From: Nipponacmea schrenckii
Taxonomy: Eukaryota > Mollusca > Gastropoda > Lottiidae
Assembly (NCBI GenBank): GCA_030562195.1
Contig: JAUJPP010000006.1
Location: 5,084,001 to 5,148,000 of the forward strand
Reading direction: 5' to 3'
Length of the DNA: 64,000 nucleotides
Under the pieces are notes generated by a model. The model did no database searches and was not told the origin of the DNA. It worked only from the letters and a program-made list of their open reading frames with translations. Of this stretch, positions 1 through 16,787 are shown one piece after another. Within the stretch, counting starts at the first letter, position 1. Each line of letters opens with the position of its first letter. A program made the translations under genes and the position numbers.

Positions 1-362
1 CAATCCGATCTACATTGTGTGCAATTAGATTTACATTGTGTGCAATCAGATCTGCATTGTGTGCAATTAGATCTACATTGTGTGCAATTAGATTTACATT
101 GTGTGCAATTAGATTTACATTGTGTGCAATCAGATCTGCATTGTGTGTAATTAGATCTACATTGTGTGCAATTAGATTTACATTGTGTGCAATCCGATCT
201 ACATTGTGTGCAATACGATTTACATTGTGTGCAATCAGATCTGCATTGTGTGCAATTAGATTTACATTGTGTGCAATTAGATTTACATTGTGTGCAATTA
301 GATTTACATTGTGTGCAATTTGATTTACATTGTGTGCAATTAGATCTACATTTCGTGCAAGA
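1..362. repeat. 21-bp minisatellite in a metalloprotease intron
   Basis: About 17 head-to-tail copies of a 21-bp unit (consensus caattagatttacattgtgtg) run from the window edge to about 362. Variants are mainly tta/cag/ccg after 'caat' and ttt/tct after 'gat'. Because 21 is divisible by three and the unit lacks stops in two forward frames, it gives repetitive open frames (CAIRFTL-type), which I do not regard as protein. It lies upstream of the acceptor at 477, so it is intronic in the neighbouring metalloprotease gene. It probably continues left of the window. Confidence 0.95.
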
Positions 363-477
363 AGATCTACATACACTTCCTTCAGCATGATTGTGTTGTC
401 AGTGCTGTATCAAGCCATTTACAACATGCATTCATATTGATTGTTGCATTAACCTAAACATCAATGTGTATTTTCAG

Positions 478-2715
478 CTTAGCGGCATATCATGATGGTG
501 ATTTTCGAGAATGTTCAAATAATGACTATTATGTAATGGCAGCATTCGCATTCATTCCAATTGGTATCCAGGGTTCTAACCCATGGTTCTTCTCGTACTG
601 TTCATCTGTGTATATAGTATACTTTGCTGAACAACAGTAAGTAGGATCAATTTGGCCATCTTTTTGAAAAGCATCGTAAGCCTTGACAAAGCAAGATTAA
701 GATAAGTAACTGTAAAGATTTGGATCATTGCCGGTCACTGGGTCTTCCGTCAATTTTCTTGATTCATATGATACAAATTTTGGGGTTAAATGTTCCGTGC
801 TTGGATATATAGTGTAAGAATACTTTTATAAATTAATGCTGAGCTGATTTTTACACTGGTTTTATTTATCAAGCCAACTCACAAAAAGATGCCATTTGGC
901 GGCTTGAATAATGGATTTATTTTTCTGTGCTCTAATTCTGACTCTTCAACTTGAACAGGAATCAATGTTTGACAACTGATGATAACGGTATATCATCACC
1001 TTCATCATCTGAAGTAGCTGGTCAATATATTGATGCTGATGAACAGTGTCGTTTAGCTTTATCTTCATCTAGTTCATATTTCTGTAGAGTAAGTAACACC
1101 ACTTTTAAAGTATTAAATTTACATCTGTTGTGGGTTGTGCTTCAAGCCGATATGCAGATTGTCTTTCAAATTCTTATATATCACATAATATTTGGAAAGT
1201 GCTAGAAATGTACTCTTTTTTGTCTTGTTGTTACAGAACAGACAAAGGATAGAATTAGGATTCCCATCAATGTGTAACAGGTTGTATTGTTATAATCCAC
1301 AAAATACAGAATGTGAATATATTGGATCCTTAGATTACACGTCTTGTGGCAATGGACAGGTAAAAATTTTGTTTGAGTTTTGTTTTTTAGTAATGATTTG
1401 ACTTTATACAATCCGATTTCAACCAATGAACCATACAATCTACCTAGTGACAGATCCATTTTACGAGAAGAGCGTCAATCAGATAGCATGTAAAGACAAT
1501 AATTGTTTTTTATTATACGTCAACTTTGACTATGATAAATTTTTGAATGAGATCGATTCGACAATTTTAAGATAAAATGTTTTTAAATTTTGTCCTGAAC
1601 CATGTTAAGATGCATGGAAATATATAAGGACGAAGGCACCAAATCAATTTTATATTTCAAAAAGTTTCCTTGTGGAGAACTCTTTCAGTTGCTCAGTTAG
1701 AGCATCTTGCCTATCGCGTCCGAACAGCTTTCGCTTTTGAATCTCTTCCTCCACAGTTGTCTTACATTAGGTCAATCTGACTCCTTTTTGTAACCGCGTT
1801 GGCACTTTTTATACATGAAAAAAAAAGGTTGTATAGATTTTAAAGACTGACATAAGAAAAATTATATATTTACAGTGGTGTGAAAAGGGTGACTGTGTAG
1901 CTGCTGCTTCTGCACCACAAACAGCAAGTAAGTTACCTTAGAACTAAAATAGACACATCTCATTCTGTATCACAGATATCTTAGCAACGAGGGCAGTGCA
2001 TTTTATCGACACAGTACGTCTTTTGTTAATAGGAATTTGTATCAAATGATTTACACAAGCTTACATGCTGCATTCACTTTCCTTTGTAGTTGATTGTCCT
2101 CAAGGCGATAGTCCTGTAGCATCCTGTAATCCTGCTGATTGTTCAACTTACAATACAGCACAATTCACTGATTGTTGTAAAACCTGTTCAGCAACATTTC
2201 CAGTAATCTCTCAAACAACCTCACCAGCAACCTTACCATCAACTTCTCCAACTATATCACCATCAACGTCCCCTACGACAGCAACAACCTCACCTACAGT
2301 ATCACCAACAACCGTCCTTAACTTATCACCAACAACTTCCCCTACAACATCACCAACAACTTCCCCCACAACATCACCAACAACTTCCCCAACAACATCA
2401 CCAACAACTTCCCCAACTATTTCGCCAACAACTTCCCCCACAACATCACCAACAACTTCCCCAACAATTTCACCAACAACTTCCCCTACAATTTCACCAA
2501 CAACTTCCCCTACAATTTCACCAACAACTTCCCCTACAATTTCACCAACAACTTCCCCAACTATCCCAACAACTTCCCCACAACTCACCAACAACTTCCC
2601 ACAACATTCACCAACAATTCCCCACAACTTCCCCTACAACATCACCAACAACTTCCCCAACTATTTCACCTACAACTGTGCAAGTCACCTGTTCAAATCT
2701 TTGTGCATGGTGTAG
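478..2715 (+). CDS. ADAMTS-like M12B zinc metalloprotease, 3' end with mucin-like tail
   Basis: This is the 3' part of a secreted reprolysin-type (M12B) metalloprotease; earlier exons lie outside the window. Exons: 478-636, 959-1088, 1237-1359, 1876-1927, 2090-2715, with compatible phases and GT/AG borders. Exon 1 opens with LAAYHDGD, the end of the HExxHxxGxxHD zinc site (the HExxH itself is upstream), and after FREC reaches YYVMAA, the Met-turn of metzincins. Exons 2-4 resemble the cysteine-rich region after the catalytic domain in ADAMTS-like proteins: DADEQCRL, YFCR, NRLYCYNP, TSCGNGQ, WCEKGDC. Exon 5 has a short Cys module (DCPQGD to CCKTC), then a Ser/Thr/Pro tail of TSPT/ISPT octads likely to be O-glycosylated. 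The last ~45 codons lose the octad frame; a neighbouring frame keeps it and ends at 2770 (see findings). A poly(A) signal AATAAA lies at about 2810. Substrate unknown. Confidence 0.8.
2211..2680 (+). repeat. Coding minisatellite of 24-bp octad units
   Basis: Tandem 24-bp units of the acttccccnacaatttcaccaaca type, with some 12-bp half-steps, encode TSPTISPT or TSPTTSPT. They form the mucin-like tail of the metalloprotease. From about 2565 to 2640 the units shrink by single bases at C-run and A positions, which disturbs the reading frame. The opposite strand is open over 2211-2627 only because the repeat lacks stops. Confidence 0.9.
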
Positions 2716-3984
2716 AAAAAAACCGCAAAGATTGGAATCAATTGGCTTTTGTTCTGGTTTTGCTCCATAGTAGATTCAATACTGCAGTACTATAACAAAT
2801 AATAATATAAATAAAGGTAACAAACGTGATATTATCAAAGAAAACCGCTATAATATAAATTTTACATTTTCTCTTTTAATACAGACTGATTAATGCAACT
2901 AATTTTATTAAGAAGCAGTCTCTATCTCAATTTTGTTTCAGAAAAGAATGTAAAATTTATATTTTTTGGAAAACTTCTTCAATTCAAAATTGACAATGAA
3001 ACATTTATTAGTTATCAACTTAATTTTTTTTTAATAATATGAAGCTCAACATAGTATAAACTACAGCTTTTGTAACTTTGTAGATTGACAGACCTTTGGC
3101 AAATTGGAGTCAAAGATGTTTTGCAATGTTTTTACAATTTTTGTAGTAGGCTTCAAAACTGTTTGTATGCACCATATTGGCCAGCATCAAACTCCTTATT
3201 ATGACATTATACACATACACTTTCAGTAAGCTTATAAAGACAAACTTAAAACAGTTACTTATTTGGAAATTATAACCTAATTATATTATAATGCATTATT
3301 AACAATATAAATGTAATAAATTTTGATTAAAGTATTGATCTATATATCACATGTATATTTTATTGCATTTTACAGGCACCTTTTTTTCTTGTATTGCCAT
3401 TTTTTTTTTTTTTTTTGTTAGTAACCTTTACATACTAATTTTTGATGAGTGTACTGTCCCAAACAAATTTAATGCGGGCAATATTCTACCATATACCTTA
3501 AAAATGTCACTTAGAAACCCCAACATTCCTGGTATACAATAACTACCTTCAATAAATAGTCATCAAAAATACGGACTAAGACATGAAACGAGTTTAAATT
3601 TAATGAACGCCCAAAAACCTGTCAATGCGTAGTTAATATGCATTACACGAAATATGATAAGCCAATGTATGATATTGAATTAAAAGGCATTCTGCATAGG
3701 ACTCACCTTTAGGAAATTATGCTACAATACTTCAATAATATTATTTAATAACAGATATATACATGTAAATACAGTACTACTTGATATTGGAATCTTGCTT
3801 TGGTCAAGTAGGACTGTTTATTTCCCTACTTTAATGCTCTGAGTCACAGTCATTTCAATAACATTGAGGACAATTATTATTCTTCACTATAGATAATATT
3901 TTATTGGTTGTTAAAAACCATGTATTATTGACTTTTAATTTTCCAGTTAAGATAGATAACTGGTTAGCTGAAGGACATATTTCA
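2716..3984. other. Intergenic, AT-rich, no gene seen
   Basis: This lies between the metalloprotease (+) and DENND10 (-), whose 3' ends face each other. It holds the metalloprotease poly(A) signal (about 2810-2815) and, on the minus strand, an AATAAA for DENND10 at about 3899-3904. A 20-bp poly(T) tract lies near 3400. The short open frame at 3351-3542 is T-rich with no family resemblance. I see no repeat structure here. Confidence 0.7.
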
Positions 3985-6900
3985 CTATAATTTAACCAAT
4001 CCTTCACAAGCTGCTAAACTAAATAAAAAGTTTTCTGTGGCAGGGGGCATTTTTCTTTCACGTAAGTTTTCTAATGTGATATAAGATTGATGTTCTTCAT
4101 CTTCGGTACACAGTGATTTTAAATTGTTTAATAACTCTTTTGTTTTATTAGCAATTTCCTGAAAAATATAGAAATAAATCTAATGTGAATTAATTACCTG
4201 GTGCAGATGGCAGGATTAATTAAGCATCAGAAATAGTATGGCCAATATTGTACAAGTATTAAAGGCATTTCATCTTCTGACTGAGATGGCATGGTAAGGT
4301 TTTCTCAAAGACTTAGATTTGATAGTATTTCTATACTGTCAGCATGATGAAATTCATTGCAAACTCCAAGATACACTTTCTCCAAATATAGTGGATACAA
4401 CACTGTCTGAATATATACAATAACTGAGCCTCTATCAAAGTATGAACATGGTCAAAGTTTAGAATGCTAGGCTAGCTGAGACATGGGTAGTGTGATTCTT
4501 GACTTGTGTAAAGTTTCATTTCACTAGCTGTACATTTTGTTTTCTACTCACCTAAATGGTCAATCAATTAGAAATACTGAGCTTCAAGACAAAAAAAAAT
4601 CAACAATGGTAACTCTTATTACTTACTTTAATAATATCTTGATTGGTATTATTATCATCTTCTGTAGATTTGACCATTACCATGGCAATGTCTTTGTGTA
4701 ATTTACCCATAGCTAGAGCCTCTGTAACAACAATGTATTTCCTATTACTAGTAATTTTGAACAATATACAAAAATTTACATGCTTTTTTTTTAAATTTTT
4801 TCTTATGTTACCTAGAAGTAGTATATCCATATATCTTTATGTTTTTAATGATTATCTTCCTGTTTCTATATATCTTACAAAGATTGTAATTTTTTCCTGT
4901 TTATCTTAACCTTTAAAAAGAATTTTCTTTTTATAAAACGCTACCTTTTGCTTGTGGAGCAACTGTAATCTGACCAGAAGTCATATTCACAAATACATCA
5001 TATAGATCATTTCTACAAAATAAGAAATCTTCAGTTCAAATGAATAGCCATTAAAATGGAGGCCCAGTGTACTGAAGGCTACCCTTTAAAAAATCCCTAA
5101 ACAGTTGACATTTGAAAAAAAAAAAAAAATAGGCAAATTTCTCTCATTGAGGACTGCAATACATTCCATCAACAGTTTGAACAAAGTAAGATGTTCAACA
5201 ACACATTTATCTTTATTTCCTTGTTTGACTCAATCAGCATAGTTTGGGTTAAATTTTAATCATAGTTACCTCCCCTCAACTGAAGCTTCTACAAAGCCAG
5301 CAATATAATGACTAGAAGTTTTGATAAAATTTATTTCTTCATCTCGTAATTCTAAAAATGGGTAAAGTATTTCCCAGTTCTGTCGATGCCACACCAGAGA
5401 AGGTAGTGCCCTGCAAGAAAATATCAATATTGAAATAAGCCATATCAAGCCCTTTTAGATATAATCAACTAAAAACTTAATGGCAATTTTAATACAAAGG
5501 TGTAGAAATGTTTAGGATCTTCTCACCTTGTGAATGTTAATAGATCAAATAAGGAATGTGCTGGACCATAAACTACTATTCTCTTTTTTAACATTAATGC
5601 TGTATATATCAATATAGTTTCTACACCAAAAGTTTTTATCACAGCTAAAATTAGAAATCAGATAATCAAGCAGTAGTTACTCAGTTTGTTAATAGTTACA
5701 TGATTTCTTGAAAAATATATTTTTATAGGTCATCCATATATTACCAATTATGCAATAAACACCCGACATTCGATTCTTAATTTTTAATTCTGATAACGCT
5801 GTTTACAGGCTAACTAAAAAATCTATTGTATTCTGTCCCTGTATGATCAGGTTATATTAATTTTGATCCATCTGCATTCAAGAGTTGCATATATGTTCAA
5901 CAAAATTGTAAAGTACAATAACCCATTCTTTGTTTTGTGCTGTTTTATCAATTCATTGGTGTTTTTATGAATTTTTGTAACTTGTTAGTAGCTGACATTG
6001 ACTTCTTTTAGTTAATGCAGTAAAAATTATACCCATTGCTCAAAACAGGTCAATAGAATAAAGAATAAAGTACAGAAATATAATATATTCTTCTTACTTC
6101 TGACTTGGCTTTTACCATAAGCTTCTTTGGTATTAAACTCTTTTAAACTTAATTTACCATTTTCTCCATTTACACAAATACCTCTAGTCATAACCGACAG
6201 GTAATTCTCTAAGATTTTAGCTGGATTTCCAGTTTGTATATAAAGTTGTGAAAACAATTTACACAATGTTTCATATCTCTCAGGATTAAAGTCTTTAGTA
6301 ACTAAAACTAATGAGACTACTTTAACCTACAGTTTCATAAAAAAACAAAACATAGATTTTAAAGGGATAATAGAATGAACAAAAAAACTGAAACTTGGCC
6401 AGAAGCTCTATTCATCAGTAAATATACCTGTTATTGCCATAAAAAATCATAAAGAAATAAATAACTACCCAAAAAAAAGCAGTTATCCATAAATATGCAT
6501 TTGATTACTGAAAAACGCTTAATAAATTGATTAAGCATTTTTTTTTAAAATGACTGAGTTTTCCAGATTTTAAGGTATTCTGCTACTTTATGACACCAGA
6601 TAAGTTTACTGATGAATATACTCATATTGACCATTCTTTGGCAATAAAATTTTATGTTCATGCTAAGATGCAGTATCCCTTTAATAGACTTTTTGTCTGT
6701 AAAATTACATAAAAGAATATCTATAGGTTCATATAGTTACAAATAGCCATTAGGGACCTTGGATGACATATTCTGGATCATCAACTAAAATCCCCTAAAT
6801 GATGCAATAAATGTTTTTAAATTTATAACAAACAAAGCCATATTTTTTAGAACTATGAAAAGTGTTTAGCCTACTGAAAAAAATATTGATAAATAAGTTC

Positions 6901-7733
6901 ATATCGAAACATTTTGAAAAAAAAAAGTAGGCCTACTGGTAAAGCTGCATGTAGGAACATTTTGTTTTAGCCTATATTTGAACTCACATTAACTAAAGGT
7001 GTTTCAACATCATCTAAGGCTGTACTTAGAATGTAAAACCAAGAATGTTGCCATCGACTGTAAAGAAACTGAACTTGATGTATAGAATCCTTCTCTTGAC
7101 CAGACTTGTGAATTAAGAAATCTCTTTGCTGGCTGCTAACTGATGGGTAGGACCAAGTCCATAAAACATCTCCACTTTCATCTTTCTCTGTAAACAGAAA
7201 ATAGGCTTATAAAATATGTTGTCAGTTGTCCAAAGCAGCAAATTAAGTCTAATGTATTCATCTCACAGCGCTACATTCAACCCATCCAAGCTACAATAAT
7301 AGTAGCTAAATATCCATAAAGTACACTGAAAATTTATAGAATTAACAGCAGACCTGAACAAAGTAAGAATCCAATGTTAAGTAGACTCCAATACAAAATT
7401 TACAACAAAATATCATTTTCAAAGTTGGTAATGCAATAGGATTATATAAGAGCTATCGGAATTGCTCGCTGGTACTAGATCATCATGAATTTGTTGATCT
7501 TTTTATTAAATCAAATAAGATTAAGAAGGGGGCGTTACCAAATCAAGTTTTTTTACACGAAAACTTCACTATTCTCCGCAAATCCAAACTATCGTAAAAT
7601 AGGTTTTGCATTAGTTGACAACATTTACCTATATCGAGATCTTAAATTACTTTTTTGACCCATGTCAAGAAGTAAATGCATAATTAGACAAACCTATCAA
7701 TCCAGTTGACAGCAAATCGCAAAAAGACGCCAT
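3985..7733 (-). CDS. DENND10: DENN domain-containing protein 10 (FAM45), complete
   Basis: Eight exons in transcript order: 7733-7694, 7187-6988, 6326-6098, 5644-5527, 5410-5270, 5012-4945, 4721-4627, 4158-3985 (stop TAG 3987-3985). All phases join, giving 1065 bp and 354 aa; human DENND10 is close to 357 aa. Diagnostic stretches are WFYIL, LVTKDFNPERYETLCKLF, MTRGIC, TALMLKKRIVVY, LPSLVWHRQNW, YIAGFVEASV, DLYDVFVNM, ALAMGKLHKDIA and MPPATENFLFSLAA near the C-terminus. The family carries one divergent DENN module; in vertebrates it is reported to act on Rab27 and late endosome/multivesicular body positioning, a role inferred here by homology only. The start is the only ATG joining exon 2 in frame (MASFCDLLSTG). 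Intron 2 carries a MITE copy. A CCAAT sequence lies ~60 bp upstream of the ATG (about 7792). Confidence 0.95.
6357..6684 (+). mobile_element. ~320-bp MITE, family A, copy 1 (DENND10 intron 2)
   Basis: It starts with ttaaagggataatagaatg and ends with gatgcagtatccctttaa. The ends are imperfect inverted repeats around TTAAAGGGATA. The interior shares words with four other copies in the window (aacttggccag, ctctattcatcagtaaatat, aaatatgcatttgatta, gattaagc, gagttttccagattttaag, caccagataagttcactgatgaat). There is no coding capacity, so it is non-autonomous. Confidence 0.85.
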
Positions 7734-8850
7734 GTTTGGTACGCTAGTAACTCTACTTCCGTGTAACATCGTCCATATTTTATACAAATTCGACCAATGA
7801 AATTGTTCATAAACGACCGTGTAGTACCATTATTGACAAAGTGTTGCAAACGACCTTCTGTGAAAGTTAAGCTTTTCAGAGACTGGATGCATACCTGTCT
7901 ACTTTGAAAAATAGTTCTTGGGGGTTCTTAATCAGGATTTTTACCTTTCCAAAAATATAAGATGGTTTCAGAATATTCTAGTGACTTTGTATATTAGGGA
8001 GGTACTCGAGTTCCAAGAAAACCAAGTTATATGATGTTTCAAGCAAGAGAAATTTAGCTCCATAAAAAGCTCCTGTCTACTTTAATTCTGTTTGAAATCG
8101 ATTTTTACTTTTCGCAAAAAAAAGCTAAATCACAGACTTTGGGAGATAGACTAGTAAAAGTAGTTCAAGACAAATCGCATCATACTGTCACATTGAAAGA
8201 TGTCTGTAAATAAAACGTTTCGACTTGGTTCCCCATTAATCATCGAGTACATGAATTTGAAAATTGATACCCAAAGTAATCATGAACTTCAGAATAACAT
8301 TCACAGAGCCATGGTCGAGAGTACCCCATTTCACTCGGGTCATAAATGCCGTAAAACGTTATATGGAAAATGTTATTCCTATAGTTGTACTAACAAAAAT
8401 GTATTCTCTGTTTCTCTTTGGCGAATTGTAAACACAAACTTTTGAAAATTTGAGAAGTAAAGAAAAGTCGTCTTACCGGTTGCTATAAACGAAGCAAACT
8501 GGTACCAGTGGTTAAGACTCGAGTGAGTACATTTGTTAAGGTGACATTCTATAGTTTTTCTTGATTACTATTAAGTAAAAGGTGTTAGGGTGAGATGAGA
8601 ATAGTATTCTCAAGAAAGCACTGGCCTAGGTCATGAAGTAAGAAATAACATTATAGGATGAGATAGTTAGTGTAAACAATAGTTAAAAATGGTTAAGGTT
8701 ATAATCATGAAAGTATGGAATTCTTCAACGGTTATGAAATCCAAATCTAAAAAAACAAAATAACTTTTTAATTTTGGTCCTCATTATCCTGTTCAAATAC
8801 TGGAGCCCATTGACCTATAATAAACTAAAGTATATGCTGATGACATTTGA
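7734..8850. other. Intergenic between DENND10 and a retroelement
   Basis: The DENND10 5' flank and a region with no recognisable gene. The open frame at 8200-8445 (81 codons, +) begins in good context but has no recognisable domain, repeat or splice partner; I do not call it. The remaining sequence is AT-rich without obvious tandem structure. Confidence 0.6.
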
Positions 8851-10084
8851 CTAATAATTATTTAAGGTAATATGTGATATATATATCAAAAGGGTGTCGT
8901 TTTTAATTTGGCGCAGGAAACGTTTTGAGTAACCCCTTTCTCGTAATTTATCAAAAACAAGTCTACACGCGGAATCAAAGTCGGTCTGTTGTGTACAAAT
9001 TCTATGGAACCTTAGAACTTGTGATTTGATAATGCCAGAAAATGTGTGTTTCGGGTGAAACGAATTTTTAAATAAAAGTTGGTGGGTATCGGTCTCTTTG
9101 AAATATACTTTGATATCAAGTTTTCTTTTTTCGTCAAAATTGGTACCCTTGAACACTGTCGTGTCCAGGAAGTTCATACTTGTTTCGCTAATGTTTGCTG
9201 TTAATTTTACTGATGGATGATGGTTATTCAGAATTTCAAAATACTGCCAAAAATTTTCAAACGATTCGGTCCAAATGATAAAAATGTCGTCAAGAAACCT
9301 TCCATAGAAGAAATGTTTAAAAGGTGAAATTTGGTCTCTTTCGCATTCCGATTCGGCCATGAATATATTCGCGTAACTTGGGGCAAAGCGTTTCCCCATA
9401 GCAGTACCAGATATTTGAAGATAAGTTTTTCCGTTAAAATTGAAGTCATTTCGCGTGAAACAAATTTCCAAGAGGTCTAAAATTTCCTTATCAGGTCTTT
9501 CTTCGCACGGATTTCGTTCAAAGGCTTTTCGGATAGCGTCTAAACCGGTCTTGTTGTCTATATTAGTATACATTGAAGTCACGTCCAATGTAATAAATTT
9601 CGCATCAGGAGGAATATTTAATTGCTTTATTTTTTCGACAAAATCGGTAGTATCTTTTAGATAGGAAGGGTGCTGACATGCCAATGGTAATAAAAAATGG
9701 TCAATATACTCGGAAACTCGGTATGATTCGCTCGCGCAGTCTGAAATAATGGGTCTTCCTTTTGGAATTTTATTTGGAACAAACCATCCGGTTTCTGGAT
9801 CTTTATGTATTTGGGAAGAGTGTAAATATGCCGTGTCTGATATTTTGATCTGCGGAAAGGTAGTCAAATTGAGCTTCAGAAATAAAATTTTTTGAGACTA
9901 AAATTTTTAATATATCATTGATTCTTTTCGCCGTTTCCATGAAAATTGGTATCTCAAGTTCGCGATAATGATGTGCTTTATTAAGTTGATGATCAATTTC
10001 AGAAATGTAGTCAACGGGGTCTTGTATGACACAACAACTGCCTTTGTCGCTTTTTCGAATGATAATGCTCTGATCGTTTTTCAA
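8851..10084 (-). pseudogene. Penelope-like retroelement reverse transcriptase, frameshifted and 5'-truncated
   Basis: Two overlapping minus-strand frames form one reverse transcriptase. Frame 1 (10084 to about 9810) has SIIIRKSDKG, typical just before the palm, and runs to a stop at 9803. Frame 2 (about 9815 to 8851) has IHKDPETG, GRPIISDC, FITLDVTSMYTNI, a GTAMGKRFAPSYANIFM block and the catalytic FLDDIFIIW (Y/F-x-DD), then SQVLRFHRICT and RGYSKRFLRQIK. Block order and wording match Penelope-like elements. The frames meet at the conserved LxPxIHK segment, where the DNA is one base short: a frameshift. Frame 1 has no ATG (first codon TTG) and is preceded by a poly(A)-like run, so the 5' end is truncated. 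No GIY-YIG endonuclease follows within the frame. It is a dead copy between DENND10 and SQOR. Confidence 0.88.
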
Positions 10085-10190
10085 AAAAAAAGGTGTTAAC
10101 CTAGAAAGTAAGAATTGACTGTTACAGTAACAGTTAGTTTCTTTACTCTAGATCTATGCAAGACACATGTTAAAACGGAGAACGGTAACT

Positions 10191-10301
10191 TGGTCACAAG
10201 AAATTGGGCACCGGAAATATGGTCACAGTAATATGGGCACAAGGTAATTAGGTCACAATAATACGGGCACGAGGTATTTTGGTCACAGTAATATGGGCAC
10301 A
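10191..10301. repeat. Short 30-bp tandem repeat
   Basis: Just under four copies of a 30-bp unit (ggtcacagtaatatgggcac plus aaggtaatta or a variant). The minus-strand frame across it (repeating CPYYCD) follows from the repeat and is not called as a gene. Confidence 0.85.
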
Positions 10302-11659
10302 TTTCCTGTGAGCAAGTTACCTACATTCCTTAAAACAATTAAGACGATTGCACAAACTGTTGCAAATAGGATTTAAGCGATAAGAATCTTAAATTTTATA
10401 TTATAATTGTAAGAAATTTTCAAGAAATATCCACATAAACTAAATCTACAACTAAATGTTTATATCCCTAAGTATGCATGTCACACAGCTAAAATAGGTG
10501 CTCAAATCAAAAATCAATCTTTATAAAACAAAATTATAAAACTACATGGCTGCAATTTCAAGGAAATTCCACACTGGCTATACTGACATGACAAAAAAAC
10601 CGGGGTATTTTGCTTGCACACAGGCAAATGTGACAAATAATAATTTTGCCAAATAAACAGATTAAGCTCAATTCTTGCTCATTTCCCAGTAATTAAAGCT
10701 CTGGGAGTTTAAAACACCAAAGAAACCAAATCAAAATCATTATGTTTAACTAGACCTGTTTTCATTCTGCACATGTTACACAAGAAGTGCTCCCACACAA
10801 ATAAATTGTTTGCTCGTAAAGTTACAAAACTGCAGAAGCCCGGAGAACGTATTTCTAACGATTCCGAGGGTCCAAAATCCGAATAAAAATGTTTTTTGGT
10901 TTTTTTTTGTAAATTATTTAATCTGTTAACTGAAAGTTTTAAGAGAGGACAATGGGTGGGGGCTAATTCCCACATGCGTGGCCCAGACCACATGGACCCC
11001 ACCCTGTCGACGGAGCTAGTTGGAGTTTATATAATATTTGACCGCTAGGATAGCCTAGCCTAATAATTATTGCTACTATTCTTCCTGCCATTGTGGCCTA
11101 TGGGCGCAAAAATAAGACCTAGCAAAACGATTTTTACTGTTCCAATTAAAACTAGTACTATGTAGTACTACATAGGTAAAATATATCTAAATATACGTTC
11201 AAACTTACTTTAGTTTTCATTTCGATTCGTTGAACGTACTGAAAATCTGTTTTTCTTACGGTCTCTGGTAGCCATTTTGAGTAAGGTGGTTGCACGTAAA
11301 TAATTGTTAATTTCCAACGTTTCTTATGATGAAAATACTGTCCCCAAAGTGTTGTCGAATCTGATCATTAGTTGGTTGTCCATTTGTGTCTTTGGACTGT
11401 ATGACTGATGTCCGATTTGGCAGATTAGTCTCGATTAATGAGCCTCAACACAAACAAAAATGTCTATAAGCTGCACGTTTTGACACTAACGACCTTGACA
11501 TTAAAATGTCAACATTGACTTAACCAATGAAATCACATGTGCCAAGGTCATCAATATCTTATTTACCATGAAATCAGTCGGTCTATCACAACTTTCGTTA
11601 GTGTTTTTTTAAGTGTTAGGACGAATAATCTTCAAAAACTACTGAAGTTTAAAGTAAGC
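10302..11659. other. Retroelement-to-SQOR intergenic region, SQOR 5' flank
   Basis: No confident gene. A minus-strand frame at 11002-10709 has no recognisable domain. Around 11274 on the minus strand an ATG in fair context opens a 21-codon frame (MATRDRKKNR...) that stops just before a near-consensus donor (aaa|gtaagt, about 11214). This could be a 5'-UTR exon of a divergent transcript, but no downstream exons were found. SQOR transcription should start shortly before 11660. Confidence 0.5.

Positions 11660-16787
<5,128 letters not shown>

Noticed and set aside
15..390. Open frames of 102 and 74 codons with CAIRFTL/QLDLHCV repeats
   Set aside because: They exist because a 21-bp stop-free unit is repeated. 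The array lies upstream of a splice acceptor and is intronic.
2211..2627. 138-codon minus-strand frame of VVGEVVGE repeats
   Set aside because: It is the antisense of the TSPT-encoding minisatellite, without splice partners or start context.
8200..8445. 81-codon plus-strand frame
   Set aside because: No recognisable domain, no splice partners and composition like the flanks. It could be a very small gene, but nothing supports it.
10096..10302. Minus-strand frame with repeated CPYYCD, superficially like a Cys-rich peptide
   Set aside because: It is produced by the 30-bp tandem repeat; there is no signal peptide and the Cys spacing only mirrors the repeat.
10709..11002. 97-codon minus-strand frame starting MGSMWSGPRMWE
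   Set aside because: No domain recognised and no coding neighbours in phase; interval composition is otherwise non-coding.
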